Assembly (NCBI GenBank): GCA_902496345.1
Contig: CABVAP010000009.1
Location: forward strand, 1 to 41,683
Direction of reading: 5' to 3'
Origin: an uncultured Eubacteriales bacterium
GTDB taxonomy: Bacteria > Bacillota > Clostridia > Lachnospirales > CAG-274
Length of the DNA: 41,683 nucleotides
In this document: positions 26,920 to 35,211 of the stretch, in pieces
Numbering within the stretch: position 1 is the first letter of the stretch
How the letters are laid out: every line of letters starts with the position of its first letter
Translations under genes and position numbers: made by a program
Notes under the pieces: model-generated
Told to the model about the DNA's origin: nothing
Databases searched by the model: none
What the model saw: the letters and a program-made list of their open reading frames with translations, nothing else

Positions 26920-28605
26920 ATGCCACCTGACAGTAAAAATGTTGCAGGTTCTAATAGTATTCCTGCTGTTGCAAACCAGCTTCAAAATTCAGTAAATCAA
27001 CCAAATATCCCACAGGCACCACCACTACCACAGCCTCAGCAAGCCCAACAACAAGGGCAACAGGGGCAAGCTCAACAAAATCAAGCTCAGCAACAACCAG
27101 CTCAACAAAATCAAGCTCAACCAGGGCAAGTTCAGCAACAACCGGCCCAACAAAATCAAGCTCAGCAACAACCGGCTCAACAAAATCAAGCTCAACCAGC
27201 TCAGCAACAACCGGCTCAGCAAAATCAAGCTCAGCAACAACCGGCTCAACAAAATCAAGCTCAACCGGCCCAACAACAACCAGACCCTCTGGAAACACGA
27301 AAAGCTACAGCGTTTGCTCGTGCTGTCCACCACGTAAAAAATCTTCCAGAAACGAAGAAGAAAAAAACAGGTAAACGAGGTATTTTTGAAAATGTAGCAG
27401 ATGCTCTTTCAGCTGGTAGTGATGCAGTTGTTTCTTCGGCTAGTGAAGAATCAGAAAATCAAAAAACAAAATCTACAGAAAAGGCAAATGCCGCTTTAGA
27501 AAACTATAATGATACCGATTTACGTGATGAAGAAACTTTAAAAAAACTAGAAGAAAAGAGAAAAAAACATACAAGCAATATGCAATTAGCATCAAGCATT
27601 TCATCGTATGCAACTATCGGTGCTACCGTTTTTACCTTGGGAAAAAATATAAGTAAAATCACCAGGGCAAAAAAAGGCACAAAAACAAAGGCCACTTTAG
27701 ATACACTTGGTTCTCTTGCAAAATCTATATCAACTGTTTTAAATTCAATTTTTCTTGGAAAAGCTAAAAGTATTGAGGATGAGATGGATTGTAAAGATTT
27801 AATCGCCGAACAACAAGAGGCAGAGGCATTAGCAGAAAAAACCGAAGAAGAACAAAGAGCAACTAAAAGGGCAAATAAAGCTAAATTAACAGCCACAAAA
27901 AATATGGCAAAAGCATATAATAATAAAGCCAAATTAGCTATATTAATAAGCAACGCTGCGTCTACATTTATAAGTGGAATTACAACGCTTATAGATTGCG
28001 TAAATATGAGGAAACGATACAATAAAATCAACGAATCATTATATGTAAATAATGCCGGTAACGCTGGTAATGCTGGTAACCCTACAATTAATAAAGACTT
28101 TGAAGATTTAAAACCAGTGTTACAGGCACTGTCTGAAAGAGAAAATAATTCTTATGGTTATATGGTAATGCTTGCTGGTAAATTTGCATCAGAGATAGCT
28201 TATGCCGTTAATTTTGCAAGGGACCCAGATAGTAAGTCAACACTTATATCAAAGATTGCACTTTCTGGATTTAGTGCTGCCTCAGACTCATTAAAGGAAA
28301 AATATGACACAGCAAAAGATAATTTAACAGCCGATTCAGATGTATCAGCTGCAACATCATCTATGTTTAACTCTCTTACAGATTTGTCAACTGGTTCAAA
28401 TTACATTGGATATAAGTTTGAAAACCAAAATGAAGAAGGCGAAATTACAGCAACCAGTTCTGATGCTGAAAAAGACGCAGCCTTTGAAAAATACAACCTT
28501 ATCGAAAAGAAACTTTCATTATTGAATGTATATCCTGACAATATTTTGGAAGCATCATCTAAGGAGGATTTGCAAACTATAATATCAAACGCAATAGGAT
28601 ACTAA
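26920..28605 (+). CDS. Gln/Pro-repeat protein with hydrophobic segments; candidate CIS cargo or translocator
   Basis: 561 aa from ATG 26920 (AAAGGAG eight bases upstream). Residues 1-125 are a disordered Pro/Gln region with tandem QQNQAQQQPA units. Then come a basic stretch (LPETKKKKTGKRG), charged coiled-coil segments (about 190-225 and 290-335) and at least two amphipathic or hydrophobic helical regions (SSISSYATIGATVFTLGKNI; KLAILISNAASTFISGITTLIDCV). A short NAGNAGNAGN linker follows, and the C-terminal 170 residues are helical. No signal peptide and no enzyme motif seen. It heads the ATPase operon opposite the sheath operon and is followed by a small chaperone-like gene. Coiled coils, paired hydrophobic segments and an adjacent acidic chaperone recall type III translocators such as IpaB. 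I infer a loaded effector or pore former; the function is not proven. Confidence 0.5.
   Translation: MPPDSKNVAGSNSIPAVANQLQNSVNQPNIPQAPPLPQPQQAQQQGQQGQAQQNQAQQQPAQQNQAQPGQVQQQPAQQNQAQQQPAQQNQAQPAQQQPAQQNQAQQQPAQQNQAQPAQQQPDPLETRKATAFARAVHHVKNLPETKKKKTGKRGIFENVADALSAGSDAVVSSASEESENQKTKSTEKANAALENYNDTDLRDEETLKKLEEKRKKHTSNMQLASSISSYATIGATVFTLGKNISKITRAKKGTKTKATLDTLGSLAKSISTVLNSIFLGKAKSIEDEMDCKDLIAEQQEAEALAEKTEEEQRATKRANKAKLTATKNMAKAYNNKAKLAILISNAASTFISGITTLIDCVNMRKRYNKINESLYVNNAGNAGNAGNPTINKDFEDLKPVLQALSERENNSYGYMVMLAGKFASEIAYAVNFARDPDSKSTLISKIALSGFSAASDSLKEKYDTAKDNLTADSDVSAATSSMFNSLTDLSTGSNYIGYKFENQNEEGEITATSSDAEKDAAFEKYNLIEKKLSLLNVYPDNILEASSKEDLQTIISNAIGY
27064..27285 (+). repeat. in-frame tandem repeats coding QQNQAQQQPA
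   Basis: A 30-bp unit coding QQNQAQQQPA alternates with shorter QPA/QPGQV variants. Copies are close to identical at DNA level, so the array probably changes length by slippage or recombination while keeping frame, because unit lengths are multiples of three. Confidence 0.8.
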
Positions 28606-28640
28606 AAATCTGTTAGACTGTTAGAATGGAGGATTTTAAT

Positions 28641-29174
28641 TTGCCAAAAGATTTATCAGCAAAAGAACACTATTCAAGATTGCAAGAATTTGAAAAGTGT
28701 ATAAATGACTTGGGCATCGAAACAGCCTTGTATGATAGCGATGAATTAGAGGTTGACTTTCCTGTTCTTGTAGCCACTTTGGGTGAAGATTATAAGGGTG
28801 ATGATATAGATGTTTCAGCATTTCTTTCCCCTTATTTAGATAACGCAGAGCAGAATATAAACTTTTTACAACTTTCATATATGTTTGATTTAAGTATATC
28901 CAAAGATAAATTACCTGATATGTTGGTTTTCTTAAACGAGATAAATTCGCTTTTAGTAATTGGTAATTTTGTAATAGATGGTGATACTATTTCTTTTAGG
29001 TATACTTGTTCTATTTCGTCAAGTTCCCCTGTTAAAGTTAGTGGTTTTGAAGAAACTTTCAGCATATTTTCATTGTTGCTTGGAGGTGTCCACGAGATAA
29101 TTTGCAAATTGGCAGTGGGTAGCATAACGATGTCCGATGCACTATCAGATATAGAGGAAATTTTTAAACAATAA
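28641..29174 (+). CDS. small acidic protein, secretion-chaperone/YbjN-like fold
   Basis: About 177 aa from TTG 28641, with GGAGG eight bases upstream; ATG 28626 has no SD because it overlaps that SD. The protein is acidic with alternating helices and strands: N-terminal helix (AKEHYSRLQEFEKCINDLGI), strands (ELEVDFPVLVATLG), NINFLQLSYMFDLSI, a helix (LPDMLVFLNEINSLLVIGNFVI) and DGDTISFRYTCSI. This layout is that of CesT/SycE-type chaperones and YbjN proteins, which bind partner proteins. I cannot name a specific family. Its place right after the Gln-repeat protein, as effector and chaperone genes are usually paired, suggests it keeps that protein soluble or delivers it to the CIS. Confidence 0.55.
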   Translation: MPKDLSAKEHYSRLQEFEKCINDLGIETALYDSDELEVDFPVLVATLGEDYKGDDIDVSAFLSPYLDNAEQNINFLQLSYMFDLSISKDKLPDMLVFLNEINSLLVIGNFVIDGDTISFRYTCSISSSSPVKVSGFEETFSIFSLLLGGVHEIICKLAVGSITMSDALSDIEEIFKQ

Positions 29175-29188
29175 CATATAAAAAATTC

Positions 29189-29219
29189 AAGGAAATACAA
29201 ATATAAAACGTATTTCCTT
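29189..29219 (+). terminator. hairpin between chaperone-like gene and first AAA ATPase
   Basis: A perfect 10-bp stem (AAGGAAATAC / GTATTTCCTT) with an 11-nt loop, followed by an A/T stretch with T-runs starting a few bases later. A weak terminator or processing site is likely, lowering ATPase levels relative to the first two genes. Confidence 0.5.
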
Positions 29220-29254
29220 AAATTTTGATTTTTTAAGGAAAGGTACGATTTTTA

Positions 29255-31273
29255 TTGAATAACTACTTTAATGACACAGACGAATATCTAAAAAAAATAA
29301 ATGATTATATATTTTTTCAAATTGAATATTTAGAAAATCAAAATAATGATATTGACGCTAAAGAATATTTTAATTTATTATTGCAACACCAGTTAGAACT
29401 TGCCTTAAAAACAAAAAACAGCATAGACAATGGCATTAAAATTCCCCTACAAAGCCTAATAGTTAGATATAAACTTTCAAAATTTGAAGTTTTAGCGATA
29501 ATGTTAGCATTAACATCTACATCAAACCCAGAAACATACAAAACATTAAAAAAATTATCGACAAATAACTTTTCTTTTTTTCCAACAATAGCTCTTTTAT
29601 CGGATTTATATAGAAATTCAAATCCAAAAGAAAACAGCATAACTAACATAAGTAAACTAAAAAACACATTCAATATATTTTTTAAAAATAAAAACGAAAC
29701 ATTGTCACTAAACACAGAGCTAAAATTAAACAACTTATCTCTTTCGGCAATATGTAATGAACCCCCCTACCTTCCGGAGTTTTTAAACCTACATATTTTT
29801 GAACAAAATAAAAAAGATAATAGTCAATATTATATGCTTGATGAAATACTAAAATTTTACGAAAACACTCCTATTGATAACGTAATTGTTTTAAACGGAG
29901 CAGAGGGCATTGGAAAAAGCTATCACATAAGAGCATTAGGAAATTTCAAAAACAAAAATGTTTTGTTTGTAGACACAGATATGTTATTAAGACTTGAATA
30001 CAACAATATATCAGATAATTTTGAAACAATATTCAATGTAGCATACTTGTATGATTGTATAGTTTGTTTAAACAAAAAAAATTTATCCGATGAATATTAT
30101 TTTACATTTTTTATCGACTTATATAATAAGCTTGTGTCACAAGATATACGTGTTTTTGTTTGTAAGTCAGAAAAGAACGAAGATAAATTTTTAGAAAACA
30201 TATCAAATACGGAAATTGTATTTGATGATTTTTCTTTTTCTATGAAAAAAGAATTGTTTGAAAATAGTTTAAAACCAAAATTATTAGCTGAAGACGTCAC
30301 AATATCTGAACTTTGCACAAAATTCAATTTAACACCAAAGGAGATAATATCAGCTTGTAAAGAGGCAAAAAAACTTTCAGATAAAAAAATTACATCTGAT
30401 ACAATGTATAGCTGTATATATAATCAACTAACCCATTCTTTTGAAAATTTAGCCGAAAAAATAAAACCATCTTTCAGGTGGGAAGATGTTGTTTTACCAA
30501 ATAAATTAATAACCGATATAAAACAGGCTTGCACGCATATAACACTACAAAATATAGTATGTGATGAATGGGATTTTAACAAAAAAATACCGTATGGTCA
30601 AGGGTTAAATATGCTATTTGCAGGTCCTCCAGGAACAGGTAAAACAATGCTTTCGCATATAATTGCAAATGAGCTTAATATGGAGCTTTATAGAATAGAT
30701 TTGTCGTCTATAGTTTCAAAGTATGTTGGCGAAACAGAAAAAAATCTTTCAAAAATTTTTGATGCCGGCAAAAAGAGCAATGCGATTTTATTTTTTGATG
30801 AAATGGATTCTCTTTTTGGAAAACGTTCAGAAACAGAAGACGCAAATGATAAATATGCAAATATGGAAACAGCGTATCTTTTGCAAAAAATAGACGAATA
30901 TAAAGGTGTTGTTTTAATGGCAACAAACTATCTAAACAATATCGATAGCGCTTTTATAAGGCGAATACATTTTATTTTTCACATACCGTTTCCGTCAAAG
31001 GAATATCGTGAAATGATGTGGAAAAAAATTTTTCCTAAAAATGCCCCTCTTTCAAATGATATAGATTATAATTATTTAAGTGACTTTGAAATTTCTGGGG
31101 CATTAATAAAAAATATAGCCATATCAGGTGCATATCTTGCAGCAGCAAATTCGTCAAAAATAAATATGTATGCACTACTAAAGGCATTAAAATACGAATT
31201 AACCAAACAAGGAAAAATCCTTTTAAAATCAGATTTCAAAGAATATGCCTTTTTATTAGATGATGAAATATAA
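29255..31273 (+). CDS. tandem-AAA ATPase, eCIS type (Cis15/Afp15-like), copy 1
   Basis: 672 aa from TTG 29255, with AAGGAAAGG about 11 bases upstream and no nearby in-frame ATG. Residues 1-190 are a helical N-terminal domain. A first AAA module has a Walker A near 214 (GAEGIGKS) and weak later motifs. The second AAA module (about 400-672) is complete: GPPGTGKT near 456, FFDEMDSLFGKRSE near 511, ATNYLNNIDSAFIRRI sensor-1/Arg-finger region. AAA ATPases of this sort are core genes of eCIS; their job is unsettled (assembly, cargo loading or disassembly). No TM. It is followed 54 bp later by a diverged paralog, and the two may form a mixed hexamer. Confidence 0.88.
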   Translation: MNNYFNDTDEYLKKINDYIFFQIEYLENQNNDIDAKEYFNLLLQHQLELALKTKNSIDNGIKIPLQSLIVRYKLSKFEVLAIMLALTSTSNPETYKTLKKLSTNNFSFFPTIALLSDLYRNSNPKENSITNISKLKNTFNIFFKNKNETLSLNTELKLNNLSLSAICNEPPYLPEFLNLHIFEQNKKDNSQYYMLDEILKFYENTPIDNVIVLNGAEGIGKSYHIRALGNFKNKNVLFVDTDMLLRLEYNNISDNFETIFNVAYLYDCIVCLNKKNLSDEYYFTFFIDLYNKLVSQDIRVFVCKSEKNEDKFLENISNTEIVFDDFSFSMKKELFENSLKPKLLAEDVTISELCTKFNLTPKEIISACKEAKKLSDKKITSDTMYSCIYNQLTHSFENLAEKIKPSFRWEDVVLPNKLITDIKQACTHITLQNIVCDEWDFNKKIPYGQGLNMLFAGPPGTGKTMLSHIIANELNMELYRIDLSSIVSKYVGETEKNLSKIFDAGKKSNAILFFDEMDSLFGKRSETEDANDKYANMETAYLLQKIDEYKGVVLMATNYLNNIDSAFIRRIHFIFHIPFPSKEYREMMWKKIFPKNAPLSNDIDYNYLSDFEISGALIKNIAISGAYLAAANSSKINMYALLKALKYELTKQGKILLKSDFKEYAFLLDDEI

Positions 31274-31283
31274 AAATTTAGAG

Positions 31284-31327
31284 AGGAGGATTTTAGCAAC
31301 GGACAAACTCTATAGCTAAAAAATGAT
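31284..31327 (+). promoter_or_regulatory. second AAA gene leader: SD, hairpin, then start codon
   Basis: AGGAGG (31284-31289), 1 nt, a hairpin with a perfect 7-bp stem (TTTTAGC 31291-31297 / GCTAAAA 31315-31321, 17-nt loop), 6 nt, ATG 31328. Linear spacing is 38 nt; folded spacing is 7 nt. No start codon lies at normal distance after the SD, and an in-frame TAG (31313-31315) lies within the hairpin, so translation cannot begin earlier in this frame. Confidence 0.6.
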
Positions 31328-33424
31328 ATGGAAACTTTTATAAAAAAAATAACCGAAAATAACTACTCCAAATCTCCATACGAAAATTATGAAAACTACA
31401 TTTCCGATTTAATAAATTCAACAGATTTGAAAATAAAGTCTTGCTTAGATACCGAATCAATTCCAGCGACATTAATTCAAAAAATAGATTTTATAATAAA
31501 TTCAAAATTACAAATAAGTGAAGATACATCATATTTTCCAATACTTAGATTAAAAAAAATTTTTTCACTAACAAATTTTCAATTGGAATGTATTTTGATA
31601 GGGCTTACATACCAGATAAAAGATAACTATAGTTCGGTAATTTCAAAAATATATAACAACTATACAATTCCTACAGTTATGGTTGCTGTAGAAAGCACAT
31701 CAGAAGAAAATCTACATTTTACTAAAATAAAAAAGTATATCACCGAAGATTTTTTAAAAACTTTTTTTGTTTTCAAAAAATACAAAGTAGAAACGTTATA
31801 TGACAACACTTTAACTTTGCAACCTCTGATAGCAAGTTATTTGTTGTCTAATGAAAAAAATTTTGAATATGTTTTACCTAAAACGACAATATATAAATAT
31901 CTGTCAGCCTCTACTTTGCCTGTAGATATTTTGGATTCAGCTAATCACATAAAAATTTCAGAAACAATTTCAAACACAGATACGCCCCAGCTTTTAAACA
32001 TATATGGCGATGATAACACAGGCAAACTTTTTTTAGCAAGAAATATATCTAAACAACTCAACAAAAATATTTTGTTAGTAAATATAATTACGTTGTACTC
32101 TTTACAAGACAGTGAATTTGAAGAAATATTGTATGATATTTTGAGGATTTCAAAAATTTCAAATTCATATATAGCTTTAATCTATAAAGACAATTTGTAT
32201 AACGTAAAAGACAAAGAGAAAAACCGAATTATACTAGTTTTAAATAAACTTTTTAATTTCATAAATGCTAAATTAAAAACTGCATTCATACTGTCTGATA
32301 GTTTGTTTAATAAAACTGAATTTGTACCGTCAGAATTAGACTTTTTACATTTAGACATAAAAAAATATAACCCCATTTCAACACAAAAATTTATTTGGGA
32401 AGAATTTTCAAAAAAATATGAATTAGAAAACAAAATAGATTTTAATAACTTTTCAAATAAATTCAATTTCAATATAGGAGATATAAATAAAATTCTAAAA
32501 AAATCGTCATACATAGCAGAATGTTCAAAAAGAAAAATAACAGAAGACGATATTTATAACAGCTGTTATTCGTTAAGTAATAATGAATTAGAAAAATTAG
32601 GCCTAACAAAAATAAATTCATCGTATACTTTTGACGATTTAATTTTACCTGATGAGGAAAAAAAGGAGCTTTTACACTCTTGCAATTATATAAAGTTAAA
32701 GCATATAGTTCTTGACAAATGGAATTTCAAGGAAAAACTACCGTACGGGAATAATCTGAGCATATTGTTTAAAGGTCTACCGGGAACAGGTAAAACAATG
32801 GGGGCTCAAGTAATAGCGAATGAATTAAATATGTCGTTGTACAGACTTGATATATCTAAAACCGTTTCAAAATATATCGGTGAAACAGAGGAAAACTTAA
32901 ACAAAATATTAAACACAGCTGAAAAAAACAATGTAATTTTATTTATAGACGAAATGGACGCAATTTTTGGAAAACGTTCCGAGGTGAAATCATCACACGA
33001 CAAATATGCGAATATGCAAACATCTTTTTTACTTCAAAAAATCGAATCATATAAAGGTATACTTGTGCTTGCAACAAACTATTTAGAAAATATAGATGAC
33101 GCTTTTATAAGGCGAATAAAATTTATAATTCACTTTCCATTACCCAATTATGAGGAGAGATTTGCGATATGGAAAAACATCTATCCAGAGAAAGCACCAC
33201 TTGATAAAAATATTGATTTTGAATTTTTAGCGAAACAGTTCAAGCTTTCCGGTGGAGTAATAAAAAACATAGCCTTAAAGTCAGCATATATGTCAGCGAA
33301 CAAAAAAACAAAAATAAAAATGGAATACATTTTAAAAGCAATAATTGACGAACTAACAAAGCAAGAAAAAATTCCAGACAAAAGTCTATTCAAAGAATAT
33401 TCTTACATATTTGACGAAATATAA
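31328..33424 (+). CDS. tandem-AAA ATPase, eCIS type, copy 2
   Basis: 698 aa. Same layout as the upstream paralog: helical N-terminal domain, degenerate first AAA module with GDDNTGKL near 225 (the Ser/Thr after the Walker Lys is Leu), and complete second module with GLPGTGKT near 483, FIDEMDAIFGKRSE, ATNYLENIDDAFIRRIKF and a C-terminal lid (KQFKLSGGVIKNIALKSAYMSANKK). The second modules of the two paralogs are very similar, whereas the N-terminal domains have drifted apart, suggesting duplication then specialisation in partner binding. Last gene of the plus operon. Its start is at ATG 31328, reached through a hairpin leader. Confidence 0.88.
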   Translation: METFIKKITENNYSKSPYENYENYISDLINSTDLKIKSCLDTESIPATLIQKIDFIINSKLQISEDTSYFPILRLKKIFSLTNFQLECILIGLTYQIKDNYSSVISKIYNNYTIPTVMVAVESTSEENLHFTKIKKYITEDFLKTFFVFKKYKVETLYDNTLTLQPLIASYLLSNEKNFEYVLPKTTIYKYLSASTLPVDILDSANHIKISETISNTDTPQLLNIYGDDNTGKLFLARNISKQLNKNILLVNIITLYSLQDSEFEEILYDILRISKISNSYIALIYKDNLYNVKDKEKNRIILVLNKLFNFINAKLKTAFILSDSLFNKTEFVPSELDFLHLDIKKYNPISTQKFIWEEFSKKYELENKIDFNNFSNKFNFNIGDINKILKKSSYIAECSKRKITEDDIYNSCYSLSNNELEKLGLTKINSSYTFDDLILPDEEKKELLHSCNYIKLKHIVLDKWNFKEKLPYGNNLSILFKGLPGTGKTMGAQVIANELNMSLYRLDISKTVSKYIGETEENLNKILNTAEKNNVILFIDEMDAIFGKRSEVKSSHDKYANMQTSFLLQKIESYKGILVLATNYLENIDDAFIRRIKFIIHFPLPNYEERFAIWKNIYPEKAPLDKNIDFEFLAKQFKLSGGVIKNIALKSAYMSANKKTKIKMEYILKAIIDELTKQEKIPDKSLFKEYSYIFDEI

Positions 33425-33434
33425 AAAGAAACAA

Positions 33435-33522
33435 AAAGACCGTGGACTTTTTGAACTGACCTCCAAAAGTTAGACCAAAAAATCTAACAATTTGGGTTCA
33501 GTTCATTTCCCCCACGTTCTTT
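33435..33522. terminator. bidirectional terminator-like stem between AAA operon and GAF/PAS gene
   Basis: The outer stem AAAGA-c-CGTGG (33435-33445) / CCACG-t-TCTTT (33512-33522) pairs 5+5 bp around one mismatch. The minus-strand exit side is T-rich (TTGTTTCTTTTTAT), so it ends the minus-strand sensor operon and possibly the plus operon. Its loop contains a second nested palindrome that looks inserted (next entry). Confidence 0.6.
33452..33505. mobile_element. 54-bp pair of IS3-like ends (mini-element or remnant)
   Basis: The two ends are TGAACTGACCTCCAAAAGTT reading inward from the left and TGAACTGAACCCAAATTGTT from the right. Both resemble terminal inverted repeats of IS3-family elements as I know them (TGAACTG.. 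CCCAAAAGTTAGA). Only a few bases (CCAAAAAA) separate the two. Flanks carry TTT on both sides, consistent with a 3-bp target duplication but also with chance. It would be an end-to-end remnant sitting in the loop of the terminator. Confidence 0.45.
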
Positions 33523-33546
33523 AACAATATCCTAATCAATTTTCTA

Positions 33547-35184
33547 CTATAAATATATCATAAGTTTTGCAGGATTTTCAGAAGTTCCCTCGATAAGCCT
33601 AAAACGCATATTAATTTTAATTTTAGTATTAATAGCAGTAGCAGACAAATTTTTAATATCAGCGCCCATAAATATATTTTGAATAATTTCGCAAACGTCG
33701 TCTTTTTCCATAAAAATATCATAAATGAGCATACCAGAAATTTTAACTTTATCTATACCAATTAAATACTCAGCGTTTTTACTAATTTTTTCAATAGTAA
33801 GGTCAGGACTAACAACGATAATAGAGTTTGCACTCTCCTCAAACATAACATCAAAAATTCTTTTATCGACACTTTCAGGGCTATCGTTTTTTTGTATATA
33901 CCTTATATCGTTAATAATTATAGTAACACCAGAAACCTCGCTAAATTCATCTTTAACAGCAAACATTTCAACTTCAACAAGCTTGTCCTCACCCGTTTTA
34001 TTTCTAAAGTTGTGGATAAACTTAGCCTTTCCTGTTTTGAGTGCAATATCAATATAGTTTTGAGATTTGTCGTCAATATAAGGTACGATTTGTGTAACCT
34101 TAAAAATACTTTTACCGACAACACGCTCTTTCGTTAAATTAAACTTTTCTATGGCACTGTCGTTAATCATAACAACAACACCCATTTTATCAACATAAAT
34201 AACAGCGTAATCTTTAATGCTGTTTATAATGTTATCAAAAATCTCCGTTCTTTCTTTAATTTTTAGCTCCAAATCTTCATTAAGATTTTGAATAAGTTGA
34301 TTTTGGAATTTAAGTTCATTAGTAAGACGAAGATTTTTGTTGTAAAAAACGCCATTTATAACAGCATAAGCAGTATATTTTCTAACTTCTTCAAGTGTTG
34401 CAAGTTGGCTATCAGTATATTCGTAAATAGAACCAATTGCAAAAACACCAAGAATATCATTTTCATCATCAATATTATTAACAGGGAAAGCAGCGATATT
34501 TTTAGGCATAATATCACCTAAAAAAGTTTTGGTTACATAAACAGAATCGTCATCAAGCTCACGTACAACAACGATTTTGTTGCTAGCAGCAGCCTGTCCA
34601 ACGAACCCTTCACCCATACTTATATCGAACTGGCTGTATATATTTTTGCCAAAACCAACGCTAGCTTTAACTTCAAGTTTGTTTGTTGCCTTGTTTACAG
34701 CATAAAACACAATAAATTGACTTTGTGTTATATCCATTATTTTAGGCATAACATCATCTAAAAATTTTTCAATTTCGTGGTTAAGTGCCGTAGATATAAG
34801 TATTTCATTAAGTAACTCATCTTTTTTTCTCATATCAAACAAAACTTTTTTATTTTCCTTGATATATTCATAAATTTTACTTAAACTTTTGTCCTTTGAA
34901 AATTTATCCTCAAAACCGTCATCAGAGAAATCTTTTGCTTTAATTGTGTTGTTGATGTAAGCAAAAAAATCTTTCAAACTATCATCAATCGAAACATGTT
35001 GTTTTTCAAGTAAATAAGCCGAATAGTACAAAGGAATAATGACAGCAAAAATTGCAATGCTACTTAAAAGCAAATCGTATACATTTCTTTCAATAAGTGC
35101 ATCAACCCCAATGAGCATAGCATATATAATTGCAAAAACCAAAGCAAATCTAATATAAACTTTCAATCTATTATAATACCTCAT
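33547..35184 (-). CDS. membrane GAF/PAS sensor protein without recognised output domain
   Basis: 545 aa; GGGGGTGGG SD before ATG. Two TM helices (about 10-30 and 34-56), a cytoplasmic linker, a GAF domain (about 135-280; KASVGFG, MGEGFVGQAAASNKIVVV, AAFPVNNID, LGVFAIGS), a coiled coil (NQLIQNLNEDLELKIKERTEI), a PAS domain (about 310-430; DNIINSIKDYAVIYVDKMGVVVMIN) and a second PAS-like domain to the end. No histidine kinase, GGDEF, EAL, PP2C or cyclase domain follows. It may pass signals through a partner. It is 27 bp downstream of the YihY gene and probably co-transcribed. Link to the CIS: only adjacency. Confidence 0.8.
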   Translation of the reverse strand: MRYYNRLKVYIRFALVFAIIYAMLIGVDALIERNVYDLLLSSIAIFAVIIPLYYSAYLLEKQHVSIDDSLKDFFAYINNTIKAKDFSDDGFEDKFSKDKSLSKIYEYIKENKKVLFDMRKKDELLNEILISTALNHEIEKFLDDVMPKIMDITQSQFIVFYAVNKATNKLEVKASVGFGKNIYSQFDISMGEGFVGQAAASNKIVVVRELDDDSVYVTKTFLGDIMPKNIAAFPVNNIDDENDILGVFAIGSIYEYTDSQLATLEEVRKYTAYAVINGVFYNKNLRLTNELKFQNQLIQNLNEDLELKIKERTEIFDNIINSIKDYAVIYVDKMGVVVMINDSAIEKFNLTKERVVGKSIFKVTQIVPYIDDKSQNYIDIALKTGKAKFIHNFRNKTGEDKLVEVEMFAVKDEFSEVSGVTIIINDIRYIQKNDSPESVDKRIFDVMFEESANSIIVVSPDLTIEKISKNAEYLIGIDKVKISGMLIYDIFMEKDDVCEIIQNIFMGADIKNLSATAINTKIKINMRFRLIEGTSENPAKLMIYL

Positions 35185-35211
35185 AGAAAACCCACCCCCA
35201 AGAGATACAGA

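Noticed and set aside
27064..27285. CRISPR array
   Set aside because: The repeats are contiguous, coding and without unique spacers.
27025..27333. 102-aa and 115-aa open frames on the minus strand over the Gln repeat
   Set aside because: Products of the repeat read backwards (Leu/Ser and Val/Glu/Leu repeats); no SD or promoter.
199..33424. Prophage or tailocin of ordinary phage origin
   Set aside because: There are no capsid, portal, terminase, integrase, holin or lysin genes, and AAA ATPases, Cis7-type and YFYGKLL proteins point to a CIS.
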